A DNA stretch of 5,795 nt. Origin: an uncultured Oscillospiraceae bacterium. Lineage in GTDB: Bacteria; Bacillota; Clostridia; Oscillospirales; Oscillospiraceae. The stretch spans positions 1 through 5,795 of the forward strand of contig CAJTLI010000081.1 in assembly GCA_910577525.1 (NCBI GenBank), written 5' to 3'. The notes below the pieces were generated by a model. That model saw only the letters and a program-made list of their open reading frames with translations. It had not been told where the DNA came from and did no database searches. Positions 1 to 5,204 of this stretch are shown here, in pieces (the stretch's first letter is position 1; each line of letters starts with the position of its first letter). Both the position numbers and the translations under genes were made by a program.

Positions 1-2
1 AT

Positions 3-38
3 TTGAAAGAAGTGTCATTACGAGAAGTAGAGGGGTAA
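3..38 (+). CDS. Possible C-terminal tail of an upstream gene (partial)
   Basis: Frame 3 reads 11 codons (LKEVSLREVEG) into a TAA at 36-38, followed by a 43-base gap with a strong ribosome site for the next gene. This placement would suit the end of an upstream operon member. The codons (TTG, AAA, TCA, TTA, CGA, GTA) lack the G-ending preference of the genes downstream, so the call is weak. A competing frame stays open from 2 to a TGA at 101-103 and would overlap the next gene by 22 bases. Too little is visible to name a product. Confidence 0.25.
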   Translation: MKEVSLREVEG

Positions 39-52
39 GTTTTACTGCCTCT
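29..52 (+). other. Imperfect stem-loop ahead of the first complete gene
   Basis: AGAGG at 29-33 pairs with CCTCT at 48-52, and GTAA at 35-38 pairs with TTAC at 42-45. A G-U pair (34/46) and one bulged G (47) lie between them, and the loop is three bases. No T-tract follows, so it does not look like an intrinsic terminator. It overlaps the putative upstream stop and ends 13 bases before the ribosome site at 66-72, so it could affect translation of the small gene or be an operator-like dyad. It could also be chance. Confidence 0.25.
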
Positions 53-81
53 CAAATTATGGAGGAAGGAGGCCGGGATTT

Positions 82-240
82 ATGGAAAATTCGCAGGAGT
101 TGATTGGGGTTCTGCAGGCGATCAGCATTGTGGCTAAGAGCCTGGCGGTGAAGCTGATGAAGATTGACCGGGAGATCCGTGCGTATGAGTCCGCCAGGGA
201 AGGGACCTGGGGCAGAAGGAAAATGAAGAAAGGGAAGTGA
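82..240 (+). CDS. Small basic phage protein of unknown function (52 aa)
   Basis: I do not recognise a named family. The ATG is preceded by a near-perfect ribosome site (AAGGAGG at 66-72, 9-base spacing), and the gene stops 4 bases before the next start, which supports it as real despite its size. The first two thirds look helical: residues 6-30 alternate hydrophobic and polar (LIGVLQAISIVAKSLAVKLM), consistent with one amphipathic helix, followed by a charged stretch (KIDREIRAYESARE). The C-terminus is strongly basic (GRRKMKKGK), as in nucleic-acid-binding tails. There is no signal peptide; the hydrophobic stretch carries lysines and is not a convincing membrane span. A small regulator or accessory replication factor is possible, but that is only inference from the position at the head of the module. 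Confidence 0.6.
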   Translation: MENSQELIGVLQAISIVAKSLAVKLMKIDREIRAYESAREGTWGRRKMKKGK

Positions 241-244
241 CGGT

Positions 245-619
245 ATGGCTGAAAGGAAAAAGGTGTTTATCTGCAGCCCTTTCCGTGGGGACATGGAGGG
301 GAATGCGAGGAGGGCGGCCGGGTACTGCCGGGCGGCCTGTGAGAGAGGGTTCCTGCCGGTTGCGCCGCATCTTCTGTTCCCGCAGTTTCTGAATGAGGGG
401 ATTGAGGCGGAGCGGCAGGCGGGGCTTGCCATGGGGCTGGAGCTGCTTCTGTGCTGTGATGAGGTGTGGGTGTTCGGGGAGGCCACGGAAGGGATGGCTT
501 CGGAGATCGCTTTTGCAGTAGAGCATGGGGTTGAGGTGAGGTTCATGGAGCCGGAAGGCATGGAAGGAGGGAGCGGGCATGGAGATGGTGCTGGTTTTGA
601 CGCATCTGACGGGGAGTGA
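245..619 (+). CDS. DUF4406-type protein, nucleoside 2-deoxyribosyltransferase-like fold (124 aa)
   Basis: This resembles the DUF4406 (DUF7768) group of phage and bacterial proteins, which share a Rossmann-like fold with nucleoside 2-deoxyribosyltransferases; their biochemical role is largely unsettled. Visible landmarks are strand 1 plus the first loop KVFICSPFRGD (residues 6-16), helix ARRAAGYCRAA (21-31), PVAPHLLFPQFLNEG (38-52), the strand CDEVWVFG (71-78) and GMASEIAFA (83-91). Glu87 in the last motif lies where the transferases carry their catalytic glutamate (inferred from motif position, not an alignment). After about residue 104 the chain becomes a Gly/Asp-rich tail encoded largely within the overlap with the next gene. 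The start has a moderate ribosome site (AAAGGGA, 229-235). The preceding gene ends 4 bases upstream. A role in nucleotide salvage or in cleaving a nucleotide signal is possible; neither is shown. Confidence 0.8.
   Translation: MAERKKVFICSPFRGDMEGNARRAAGYCRAACERGFLPVAPHLLFPQFLNEGIEAERQAGLAMGLELLLCCDEVWVFGEATEGMASEIAFAVEHGVEVRFMEPEGMEGGSGHGDGAGFDASDGE
564..570 (+). promoter_or_regulatory. Strong ribosome binding site inside the preceding gene
   Basis: AAGGAGG lies 8 bases before the ATG at 579 and within the coding sequence of the gene ending at 619. It fixes the start of the next gene and shows that the unusually long 41-base overlap is real. A second in-frame ATG at 585 is also possible but is spaced less well. 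Confidence 0.7.
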
Positions 620-974
620 GGAGCTGGACCGGCAGAGGGCGGAGGAATACTGCCGGTATGCGGCCCATAAGGGGAAGATCCCGGTGAGCCCGTTCCTTTG
701 TTTCCACGGGATTTTCAAGGATGAGCTTGGGAGCGCTGTGGAGGGGATTCTGGTGTCCAGGCTGATGGAGAAGGCGGACGGGATCTGGGTGTTCGGCTTT
801 GAGCGGGGCGAGCGGCGCAGGCTGATGGAGGCGGAGGTACAAAAGAGGTACGGGGAGAAGGCGCAGTATTTCAGCCGCCCGGAGATCGGGAAGGAGATGC
901 TGGTGTGTGCCATGTACTCCGAGGAACTGATGGAACGATTGGAAGATATGGAGGGATTACAAGATGGGAAGTGA
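579..974 (+). CDS. Divergent second DUF4406-like protein (131 aa), tandem paralogue
   Basis: This protein appears to be a diverged relative of its neighbour. RAEEYCRYAAHKGKIPVSPFLCF (20-42) lines up with the neighbour's RRAAGYCRAACERGFLPVAPHLLF, and KADGIWVFG (65-73) with CDEVWVFG. Placing RRLMEAEV (80-87) against GMASEIAF aligns Glu84 with Glu87, and the following Gly92 with Gly95. The first loop differs: THLTGSEE replaces the SPFRGD motif, so nucleotide binding may differ or be lost. The C-terminus (100-131) is an extra charged, helical segment. The gene overlaps the previous one by 41 bases and the next by 11, which suggests coupled translation. An inactive partner subunit or a paralogue with a different substrate are both plausible; family membership is inferred from motifs only. 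Confidence 0.7.
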   Translation: MEMVLVLTHLTGSEELDRQRAEEYCRYAAHKGKIPVSPFLCFHGIFKDELGSAVEGILVSRLMEKADGIWVFGFERGERRRLMEAEVQKRYGEKAQYFSRPEIGKEMLVCAMYSEELMERLEDMEGLQDGK

Positions 975-1416
975 ATTGTTGAGGATCGCGGACGGGTTTT
1001 CCATGGTGGCGGACGGGCTTAGGGGGCTTGCCGGTATGGAGTGGAATGGTGCTGTGGATACGGCGGAGAAGGATACGGTTGTGACGGCGGATGGCGCTGC
1101 CGTGGATGGAGCAGGGAAAGCGGGAGCGGCCGGGAGTGCCGTGGAGATTGTGGAGACTGGTGCTGCGGAGGCTGGGGATTCTGGTTCCGGGAAGGGGCAG
1201 AAGGCCGGGGAAGCGGATAAGAAGGTGGATAAGAAGGCGGCGGATTCTAGGAAGGCTGTGGCGATTGAGGACGTGCGGGCGGTGATGGCGCAGAAGACCC
1301 AGGAGGGGAAGTCGCAGGGGATTAAGGAGCTGCTGCAGAAGTACGGGGCGGTGAAATTGTCGGCGGTGGACCCGGCGCATTATCCGGCGCTTTTGAAGGA
1401 AGCGAAGGTGCTCTGA
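964..1416 (+). CDS. Phage protein with low-complexity linker and helical C-terminal domain (150 aa)
   Basis: There are three visible parts. Residues 1-24 form a short predicted helix (LLRIADGFSMVADGLRGLAG). Residues 30-97 are rich in Ala, Gly, Asp and Lys and probably disordered. Residues 98-150 form a compact helical domain (VRAVMAQKTQEGKSQGIKEL, then KYGAVKLSAVDPAHYPALL). From memory, similar C-termini recur in clostridial phage genomes just upstream of DUF2800 genes, sometimes mislabelled as an rRNA biogenesis Rrp5 protein; there is no real support for that function. The ATG has a good ribosome site (GGAGGG, 950-955, 8-base spacing) and overlaps the previous gene by 11 bases. The stop lies one base before the next gene's ATG. 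A DNA-associated or protein-docking role is possible from context; no enzyme motif is visible. Confidence 0.7.
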   Translation: MGSELLRIADGFSMVADGLRGLAGMEWNGAVDTAEKDTVVTADGAAVDGAGKAGAAGSAVEIVETGAAEAGDSGSGKGQKAGEADKKVDKKAADSRKAVAIEDVRAVMAQKTQEGKSQGIKELLQKYGAVKLSAVDPAHYPALLKEAKVL

Positions 1417-1417
1417 T

Positions 1418-2551
1418 ATGGGGAGACATGCGTTGTTGTCGGCGTCTTCTTCTAAGCGGTGGCTGAACTGTACGCCGTCCGCAAGGCTGGAAGAGCAGTT
1501 TGCCGAGGAAACGGGGAACAGTGTGTATGCGGAGGAAGGGACTGCCGCCCATGCCCTTGCGGAGCATAAGCTGAAACGGTGTCTGAAACGGAGGTCTAAG
1601 CGTCCGGTGTCGGATTACCAGTGTGACGAGATGGAGGAATGCACGGGCGGGTATGTGGCTTATGCCATGGAGCAGGTGGAGCTTGCCAGGCAGGAGTGTA
1701 AGGACCCGGTGGTGCTGATCGAGCAGCGGCTGGATTATTCGGCTTATGTGCCGGAGGGGTTCGGCACGGGGGATCTGCTGATTGTGGCAGACCGGGTGCT
1801 GACGGTGGTTGATTTGAAGTATGGGAAGGGCGTTGCGGTGGATGCGGAGTGGAACCCGCAGATGATGCTGTACGGGCTGGGTGCCCTGGAGCTGTTCGGG
1901 GCGATCTATGATATTGAGACGGTGCGTATGGCTATTTATCAGCCGCGGCTGGAATCGGTGAGTACCTGGGAGATTTCCGTATCTAACCTGATGGAGTGGG
2001 TGGATAAAGAATTGAAGCCCAGGGCGGCTCTTGCCATTGCGGGCGAAGGGGAGTTTAAGAGCGGTTCCTGGTGCCGGTTCTGTAAGGCGAAGAATACCTG
2101 CAGGGCGCGGGCTGAGGAGTTTTTGAGGCTGGCGCAGATGGAGTTCAAGGCTCCGGCGCTTTTGACGGATGACGAGGTGGCGGAGGTCTTGAAGGTGGCG
2201 GACGAGCTGGCCAGATGGTCTGCGGATGTGTATGCCTATGCCCAGGACGAGGCTGTGTCCAAGGGAAAGAAGTGGGCCGGGTTCAAGCTGGTGGAGGGCC
2301 GGAGCTGCCGGAAGTATACGGACGAGGAAGAGGCGGCGGAGGCGGCTGTGGCTGCCGGGTATGCGGATATCTATAAGAGGTCGCTGATCGGGATTACGGA
2401 GATGGAGAAGCTGATGGGTAAGAAGAGGTTTGCGGAGGTCCTGGGGAAGCTGGTGTATAAGCCCCAGGGGAAGATTACGCTGGTGCCGGAGTCGGATAAG
2501 AGGCAGGAAGTGTTGGCGGCGACGGCGGAGGCGGATTTTAAGGAGGAATGA
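1418..2551 (+). CDS. DUF2800 Cas4/RecB-like PD-(D/E)XK nuclease with likely iron-sulfur cluster (377 aa)
   Basis: The protein carries the full motif set of Cas4/RecB-type nucleases: GTAAH with His45, GTGD with Asp119, the D-x-K core Asp132-Leu-Lys134 (VVDLKYGKG), and Gln148-x3-Tyr152 (NPQMMLYG). Four cysteines are placed as in Cas4 and AddB iron-sulfur nucleases: one near the N-terminus (Cys18, in RWLNC) and three later as C-x2-C-x5-C (Cys219, Cys222, Cys228). The family is DUF2800, common in Firmicutes phage replication modules. By analogy with Cas4 it would be a metal-dependent exonuclease that resects DNA ends; its phage role is not proven. The C-terminal region (about 245-377) is acidic and helical and has no counterpart in Cas4. 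The ATG sits one base after the previous stop with only a weak ribosome site (AAGGTG, 1405-1410), so translation is probably coupled. Confidence 0.9.
   Translation: MGRHALLSASSSKRWLNCTPSARLEEQFAEETGNSVYAEEGTAAHALAEHKLKRCLKRRSKRPVSDYQCDEMEECTGGYVAYAMEQVELARQECKDPVVLIEQRLDYSAYVPEGFGTGDLLIVADRVLTVVDLKYGKGVAVDAEWNPQMMLYGLGALELFGAIYDIETVRMAIYQPRLESVSTWEISVSNLMEWVDKELKPRAALAIAGEGEFKSGSWCRFCKAKNTCRARAEEFLRLAQMEFKAPALLTDDEVAEVLKVADELARWSADVYAYAQDEAVSKGKKWAGFKLVEGRSCRKYTDEEEAAEAAVAAGYADIYKRSLIGITEMEKLMGKKRFAEVLGKLVYKPQGKITLVPESDKRQEVLAATAEADFKEE
2540..2546 (+). promoter_or_regulatory. Strong ribosome binding site choosing the SSB start
   Basis: AAGGAGG sits at the very end of the nuclease gene, 9 bases before the ATG at 2556. 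It selects that ATG over upstream in-frame starts from 2430, which would add 42 residues of Arg-rich out-of-frame nuclease sequence. It is a closer match to the consensus than the site of the preceding gene, consistent with a highly expressed binding protein. Confidence 0.75.
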
Positions 2552-2555
2552 ATTT

Positions 2556-3110
2556 ATGAGTAACGAAAATGTAAGTTTGACAAAAGTGATCGTACCTTGC
2601 AGGTTTTCTTATCTGCACTGCTGGGAGCCCAATGCGGTGAACGACGGGGACCCGAAGTATTCGGTGTCGGCTATCATTCCGAAGTCGGACACGGAGACGA
2701 TCGGGAAGATTCAGAGGGCGATTGAGCAGGCGAAGAAGGATTCGGTTTCCAAGTGGGGCGGGAAGGTCCCGGCGAATTTGAAGCTGCCGCTGCGGGATGG
2801 GGATATTGACCGGCCGGAGGATGAGGCTTATGCGGACAGTTATTTCTTTAATGCGAACAGTAAGCAGGCGCCGCAGGTGGTGGACAGGAATGTACAGCCG
2901 ATCCTGGACCAGTCGGAGGTGTATTCCGGGTGTTATGGGCGGATCAGTGTGAATTTTTACGGGTTCAACAGCAACGGGAACCGTGGGATCGCGGCGGGGC
3001 TGGGGAATATCCAGAAGCTGCGGGACGGGGAATCCCTGGGTGGCAGGACGAACGCCGAGGATGATTTTGACGCGGTGGAAGTGGATGACGAGGAAGATTT
3101 CCTGGGATAG
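2556..3110 (+). CDS. DUF2815 single-stranded DNA-binding protein (184 aa)
   Basis: This is a member of DUF2815, the family of the phage Enc34 single-stranded DNA-binding protein, which has an OB fold. Recognisable features are the N-terminal VIVPCRFSYLHCWEPN (10-25), the strand KYSVSAIIPKSD, the central DGDIDRPEDEAYADSYFFNA, and the late segment YSGCYGRISVNFYGFN followed by GIAAGLGNIQKL. The chain ends in a strongly acidic tail (DDFDAVEVDDEEDFLG), as in many phage and bacterial SSBs, where such tails contact partner proteins. It would coat single-stranded DNA during replication and recombination. The gene starts 4 bases after the nuclease stop and is followed by the largest gap in the window (77 bases), which holds a stem-loop. 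Next to a Cas4-like nuclease, it may also act in strand annealing; that is inference. Confidence 0.9.
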   Translation: MSNENVSLTKVIVPCRFSYLHCWEPNAVNDGDPKYSVSAIIPKSDTETIGKIQRAIEQAKKDSVSKWGGKVPANLKLPLRDGDIDRPEDEAYADSYFFNANSKQAPQVVDRNVQPILDQSEVYSGCYGRISVNFYGFNSNGNRGIAAGLGNIQKLRDGESLGGRTNAEDDFDAVEVDDEEDFLG

Positions 3111-3118
3111 ATTTGTGG

Positions 3119-3140
3119 GGGCGGCGGGGGACTGCCGCCC
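3119..3140 (+). terminator. GC-rich stem-loop between SSB and polymerase genes; possible weak terminator or attenuator
   Basis: GGGCGGC (3119-3125) and GCCGCCC (3134-3140) are perfect complements around an 8-base loop, beginning 9 bases after the SSB stop. Only three T's follow (GTTTCCC), so efficient intrinsic termination is doubtful. It may cut read-through so that more SSB than polymerase is made, or protect the 3' end of the upstream message. There is no new promoter I can support before the polymerase gene. Confidence 0.35.
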
Positions 3141-3187
3141 GTTTCCCGCTGGGGAGAAAATTGCAGGAGAAAGGGAGCCGTGGTGTT

Positions 3188-5128
3188 ATGGGACGGATTT
3201 TAGGGATTGATATTGAGACGTTCAGTGATGTGGATTTGATAAAGTGCGGGGTTTACGCTTATGCGGACAGCCCTGCTTTTGAAGTCCTGCTGTTTGCCTA
3301 TTGTTTTGACGGTGGGGAGACCAGGGTGATAGATCTGGCGCAGGGGGAGGTGCTGCCGGGGGATGTTGTGGAGGCGGTTTTTGATAATGCTGTGGTGAAG
3401 ACGGCGTTTAATGCGAATTTTGAGCGGACGTGTCTTTCTAAGTATTTCGGGAGGTATCTTCCGCCGGATTCGTGGCACTGTAGCGCGGTCCAGGCGGCTG
3501 TGCTGGCGCTGCCCAGGTCTTTGGAGGACGTGGGGGCGGTGCTGGGGCTGGATGAGCGGAAGATGAAGGAGGGGAAGGAGCTGATACGGTATTTCTGTGT
3601 GCCTTGTAAGCCTACGAAGGCCAACGGGGGCAGGAGGCGGAACCTGCCGTGCCATGCGCCGGAGAAGTGGGAGGTGTTCAAGAGTTACTGCATGAGGGAC
3701 GTGGATGTGGAGAAGGCCATACGGCGGAAGCTGGGGAAGTTCCCGATACCAGAGGGGGAGATGGAGGTGTACCGGCTGGACCAGCGAATCAATGACCGGG
3801 GCGTGCTGGTGGATATGGGGCTGGTGCGGCAGGCGGTGAGGTGTGAGCGTCTGCATAAGGAGGTTGTGACGGAGCGGGCGTATGAGCTTACCGGACTGGA
3901 GAATCCCAATTCTGTGGCGCAGTTGAAGGGCTGGCTGGGGGAGAACGGGGTGGAGGCGGAGAGCCTGTCTAGGAAGGCGGTGGCGGAGCTGATTGAGGGG
4001 GCGGACGGGGAGGTGGAGGAGCTTCTGCGTCTGCGGCTTTTGATGGCGAAGACTTCCGTGAAGAAGTATGAGGCTATGGAGCGGTCTGTGTGTTCGGACG
4101 GGCGGGTGCATGGTCTGCTGCAGTTTTATGGGGCGAACCGGACCGGGCGGTGGGCCGGGAGGCTGGTGCAGGTGCAGAATCTCCCGCAGAACCATCTGCC
4201 GGATCTGGAGCTGGCGAGGGGGCTTGTGAGGGAGGGGAGGTTTGAGGATGTGGAGATGTTTTACGGTTCCACGCCGGAGGTGCTTTCGGAGCTGATACGG
4301 ACGGCGTTTGTGCCGGAGGCGGGGTGCCGGTTTGTGGTGGCGGATTTTTCTGCGATTGAGGCCAGAGTGCTGGCGTGGCTTGCGGGGGAGCGGTGGCGGC
4401 TGGAGGTGTTTTCTTCCCACGGGAAGATTTATGAGGCTTCGGCGGCCGCCATGTTCCATGTGTCGGTGGAGGAAGTGACGAAGGGCTCCCCGCTGCGGCA
4501 GAAGGGGAAGATCGCGGAGCTTGGGCTGGGGTACGGCGGGGCTGCGGGGGCGCTGATCTCCATGGGAGCCTTGGATATGGGGCTTTCGGAGGATGAGCTG
4601 CCGTCCCTGGTGGCTGTATGGCGCAGGGCGAACCCGCATATCACGCAGTTTTGGTGGGATGTGGATAAGGCGGCTGTGGAGGCCGTGGTGAAGAGGACGA
4701 GGACACGGGCGGGGAGGATCGCGTTTGAGTACAGGAGCGGGATTCTGTTTGTCATGCTCCCGTCCGGGCGGAGGCTGGCGTATGTGAAGCCGCGGATGGG
4801 GGTGAACAGGTTTGGGCGGGAGGGCCTGACTTATGAGGGGATTTTGGAGAATAAGAAGTGGGGGCGGATTGAGACTTACGGGCCTAAGCTGGTGGAGAAC
4901 ATCGTGCAGGGGACGGCCAGGGATTTGTTGGCGGAGGCTATGCTGCGGGTGGAGAAGGAAGGCTATCCCATTGTGATGCACTGCCATGATGAGATCATTG
5001 CGGAGGTGCCGGAGGGGACCGGCTCTGTAGAAGAAATGTGCGAGGTGATGGCGGTCTGCCCGGCCTGGGCGGAGGGGCTGCCGCTGCGGGCGGACGGGTA
5101 TGAGTGTGGGTTTTATCAGAAACAGTAG
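3188..5128 (+). CDS. Phage family A DNA polymerase with 3'-5' exonuclease domain (646 aa)
   Basis: This is a replicative DNA polymerase related to bacterial Pol I but lacking the 5' nuclease domain. Proofreading domain, about 1-180: Exo I Asp8-Ile-Glu10 (GIDIETFSD), Exo II around Asn75-Glu79 (FNANFER), Exo III Tyr167-x3-Asp171 (YCMRD). Polymerase domain, about 190-646: NRTGRW (317-322) leading to VQVQNLPQ; motif A VVADFSAIEARVL with catalytic Asp386 and steric-gate Glu391; motif B R437-x3-K441 to LGLGYGG with Tyr449; motif C His600-Asp601-Glu602. All catalytic positions of the polymerase centre are present. Exo II has Glu where Asp is usual, and motif B has Leu445 where E. coli has Phe762. 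The ATG at 3188 gives the normal N-terminus (MGRILGIDIE); a TTG at 3113 would add residues encoded by the stem-loop and is rejected. The ribosome site AAAGGGAG (3170-3177) is moderate, with 10-base spacing. Confidence 0.95.
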   Translation: MGRILGIDIETFSDVDLIKCGVYAYADSPAFEVLLFAYCFDGGETRVIDLAQGEVLPGDVVEAVFDNAVVKTAFNANFERTCLSKYFGRYLPPDSWHCSAVQAAVLALPRSLEDVGAVLGLDERKMKEGKELIRYFCVPCKPTKANGGRRRNLPCHAPEKWEVFKSYCMRDVDVEKAIRRKLGKFPIPEGEMEVYRLDQRINDRGVLVDMGLVRQAVRCERLHKEVVTERAYELTGLENPNSVAQLKGWLGENGVEAESLSRKAVAELIEGADGEVEELLRLRLLMAKTSVKKYEAMERSVCSDGRVHGLLQFYGANRTGRWAGRLVQVQNLPQNHLPDLELARGLVREGRFEDVEMFYGSTPEVLSELIRTAFVPEAGCRFVVADFSAIEARVLAWLAGERWRLEVFSSHGKIYEASAAAMFHVSVEEVTKGSPLRQKGKIAELGLGYGGAAGALISMGALDMGLSEDELPSLVAVWRRANPHITQFWWDVDKAAVEAVVKRTRTRAGRIAFEYRSGILFVMLPSGRRLAYVKPRMGVNRFGREGLTYEGILENKKWGRIETYGPKLVENIVQGTARDLLAEAMLRVEKEGYPIVMHCHDEIIAEVPEGTGSVEEMCEVMAVCPAWAEGLPLRADGYECGFYQKQ

Positions 5129-5132
5129 GAGG
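5127..5132 (+). promoter_or_regulatory. Strong ribosome binding site for the mini-ORF at 5142
   Basis: AGGAGG overlaps the polymerase stop codon (TAG, 5126-5128) and sits 9 bases before the ATG at 5142. It lies 68 bases ahead of the primase ATG at 5201, too far to serve it directly. The closest purine run to the primase start is GGGGGT at 5187-5192, a weak match. This is the main reason to think ribosomes load at the mini-ORF. Confidence 0.6.
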
Positions 5133-5141
5133 ACGTTTTTT

Positions 5142-5204
5142 ATGGGGTACGGGAATGATGCGAGAAGGAAATTGACTGGGGAGAATGGGGGTATGTGTGT
5201 ATGA
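5142..5204 (+). CDS. Twenty-residue mini-ORF translationally linked to the primase gene
   Basis: A 20-codon frame (begins MGYGNDARRKL, ends GGMCV) has an ATG with a strong ribosome site and terminates with TGA at 5202-5204, overlapping the next gene's ATG (5201-5203) as ATGA. That arrangement is typical of translational coupling, in which terminating ribosomes restart on the downstream gene. The peptide is basic and polar, with no domain I recognise. It may be a leader whose only job is to deliver ribosomes to the primase, a true micropeptide, or the remnant of a longer gene. It is too short for codon or composition evidence to decide. Confidence 0.45.
   Translation: MGYGNDARRKLTGENGGMCV

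Noticed and set aside
3..31. Possible promoter (TTGAAA at 3-8 with a 17-base spacer)
   Set aside because: The hexamer at the -10 position (AGTAGA, 26-31) is a poor match, and the tight gene packing suggests transcription enters from upstream.
1091..1285. A 64-codon + strand ORF inside the 150-residue gene
   Set aside because: It is Arg/Trp/Leu-rich shadow sequence of the G-rich coding frame, with no ribosome site fitting a separate gene.
52..1567. Several minus-strand ORFs of 80-260 codons over the accessory genes
   Set aside because: They are Pro/Ser/His/Arg-rich antisense shadows that overlap each other and the supported + strand genes.
1418..2551. The Cas4-like gene as a sign of a CRISPR-Cas locus
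   Set aside because: No repeat array, Cas1 or Cas2 is present; DUF2800 nucleases are standard parts of phage replication modules.
2430..2555. Upstream extension of the SSB frame
   Set aside because: It lies wholly within the nuclease gene in another frame and gives an Arg/Trp-rich sequence; AAGGAGG at 2540-2546 points to the ATG at 2556.
3113..3187. TTG start extending the polymerase by 25 residues
   Set aside because: The extension is encoded by the stem-loop spacer, is Arg/Gly-rich, and precedes a normal family N-terminus (MGRILGIDIE) that has its own ATG and a ribosome site.
4441..4450. Perfect palindrome GGCGGCCGCC inside the polymerase gene
   Set aside because: It encodes Ala-Ala-Ala in a conserved reading frame, is GC-rich and isolated; a chance palindrome is the simplest explanation.
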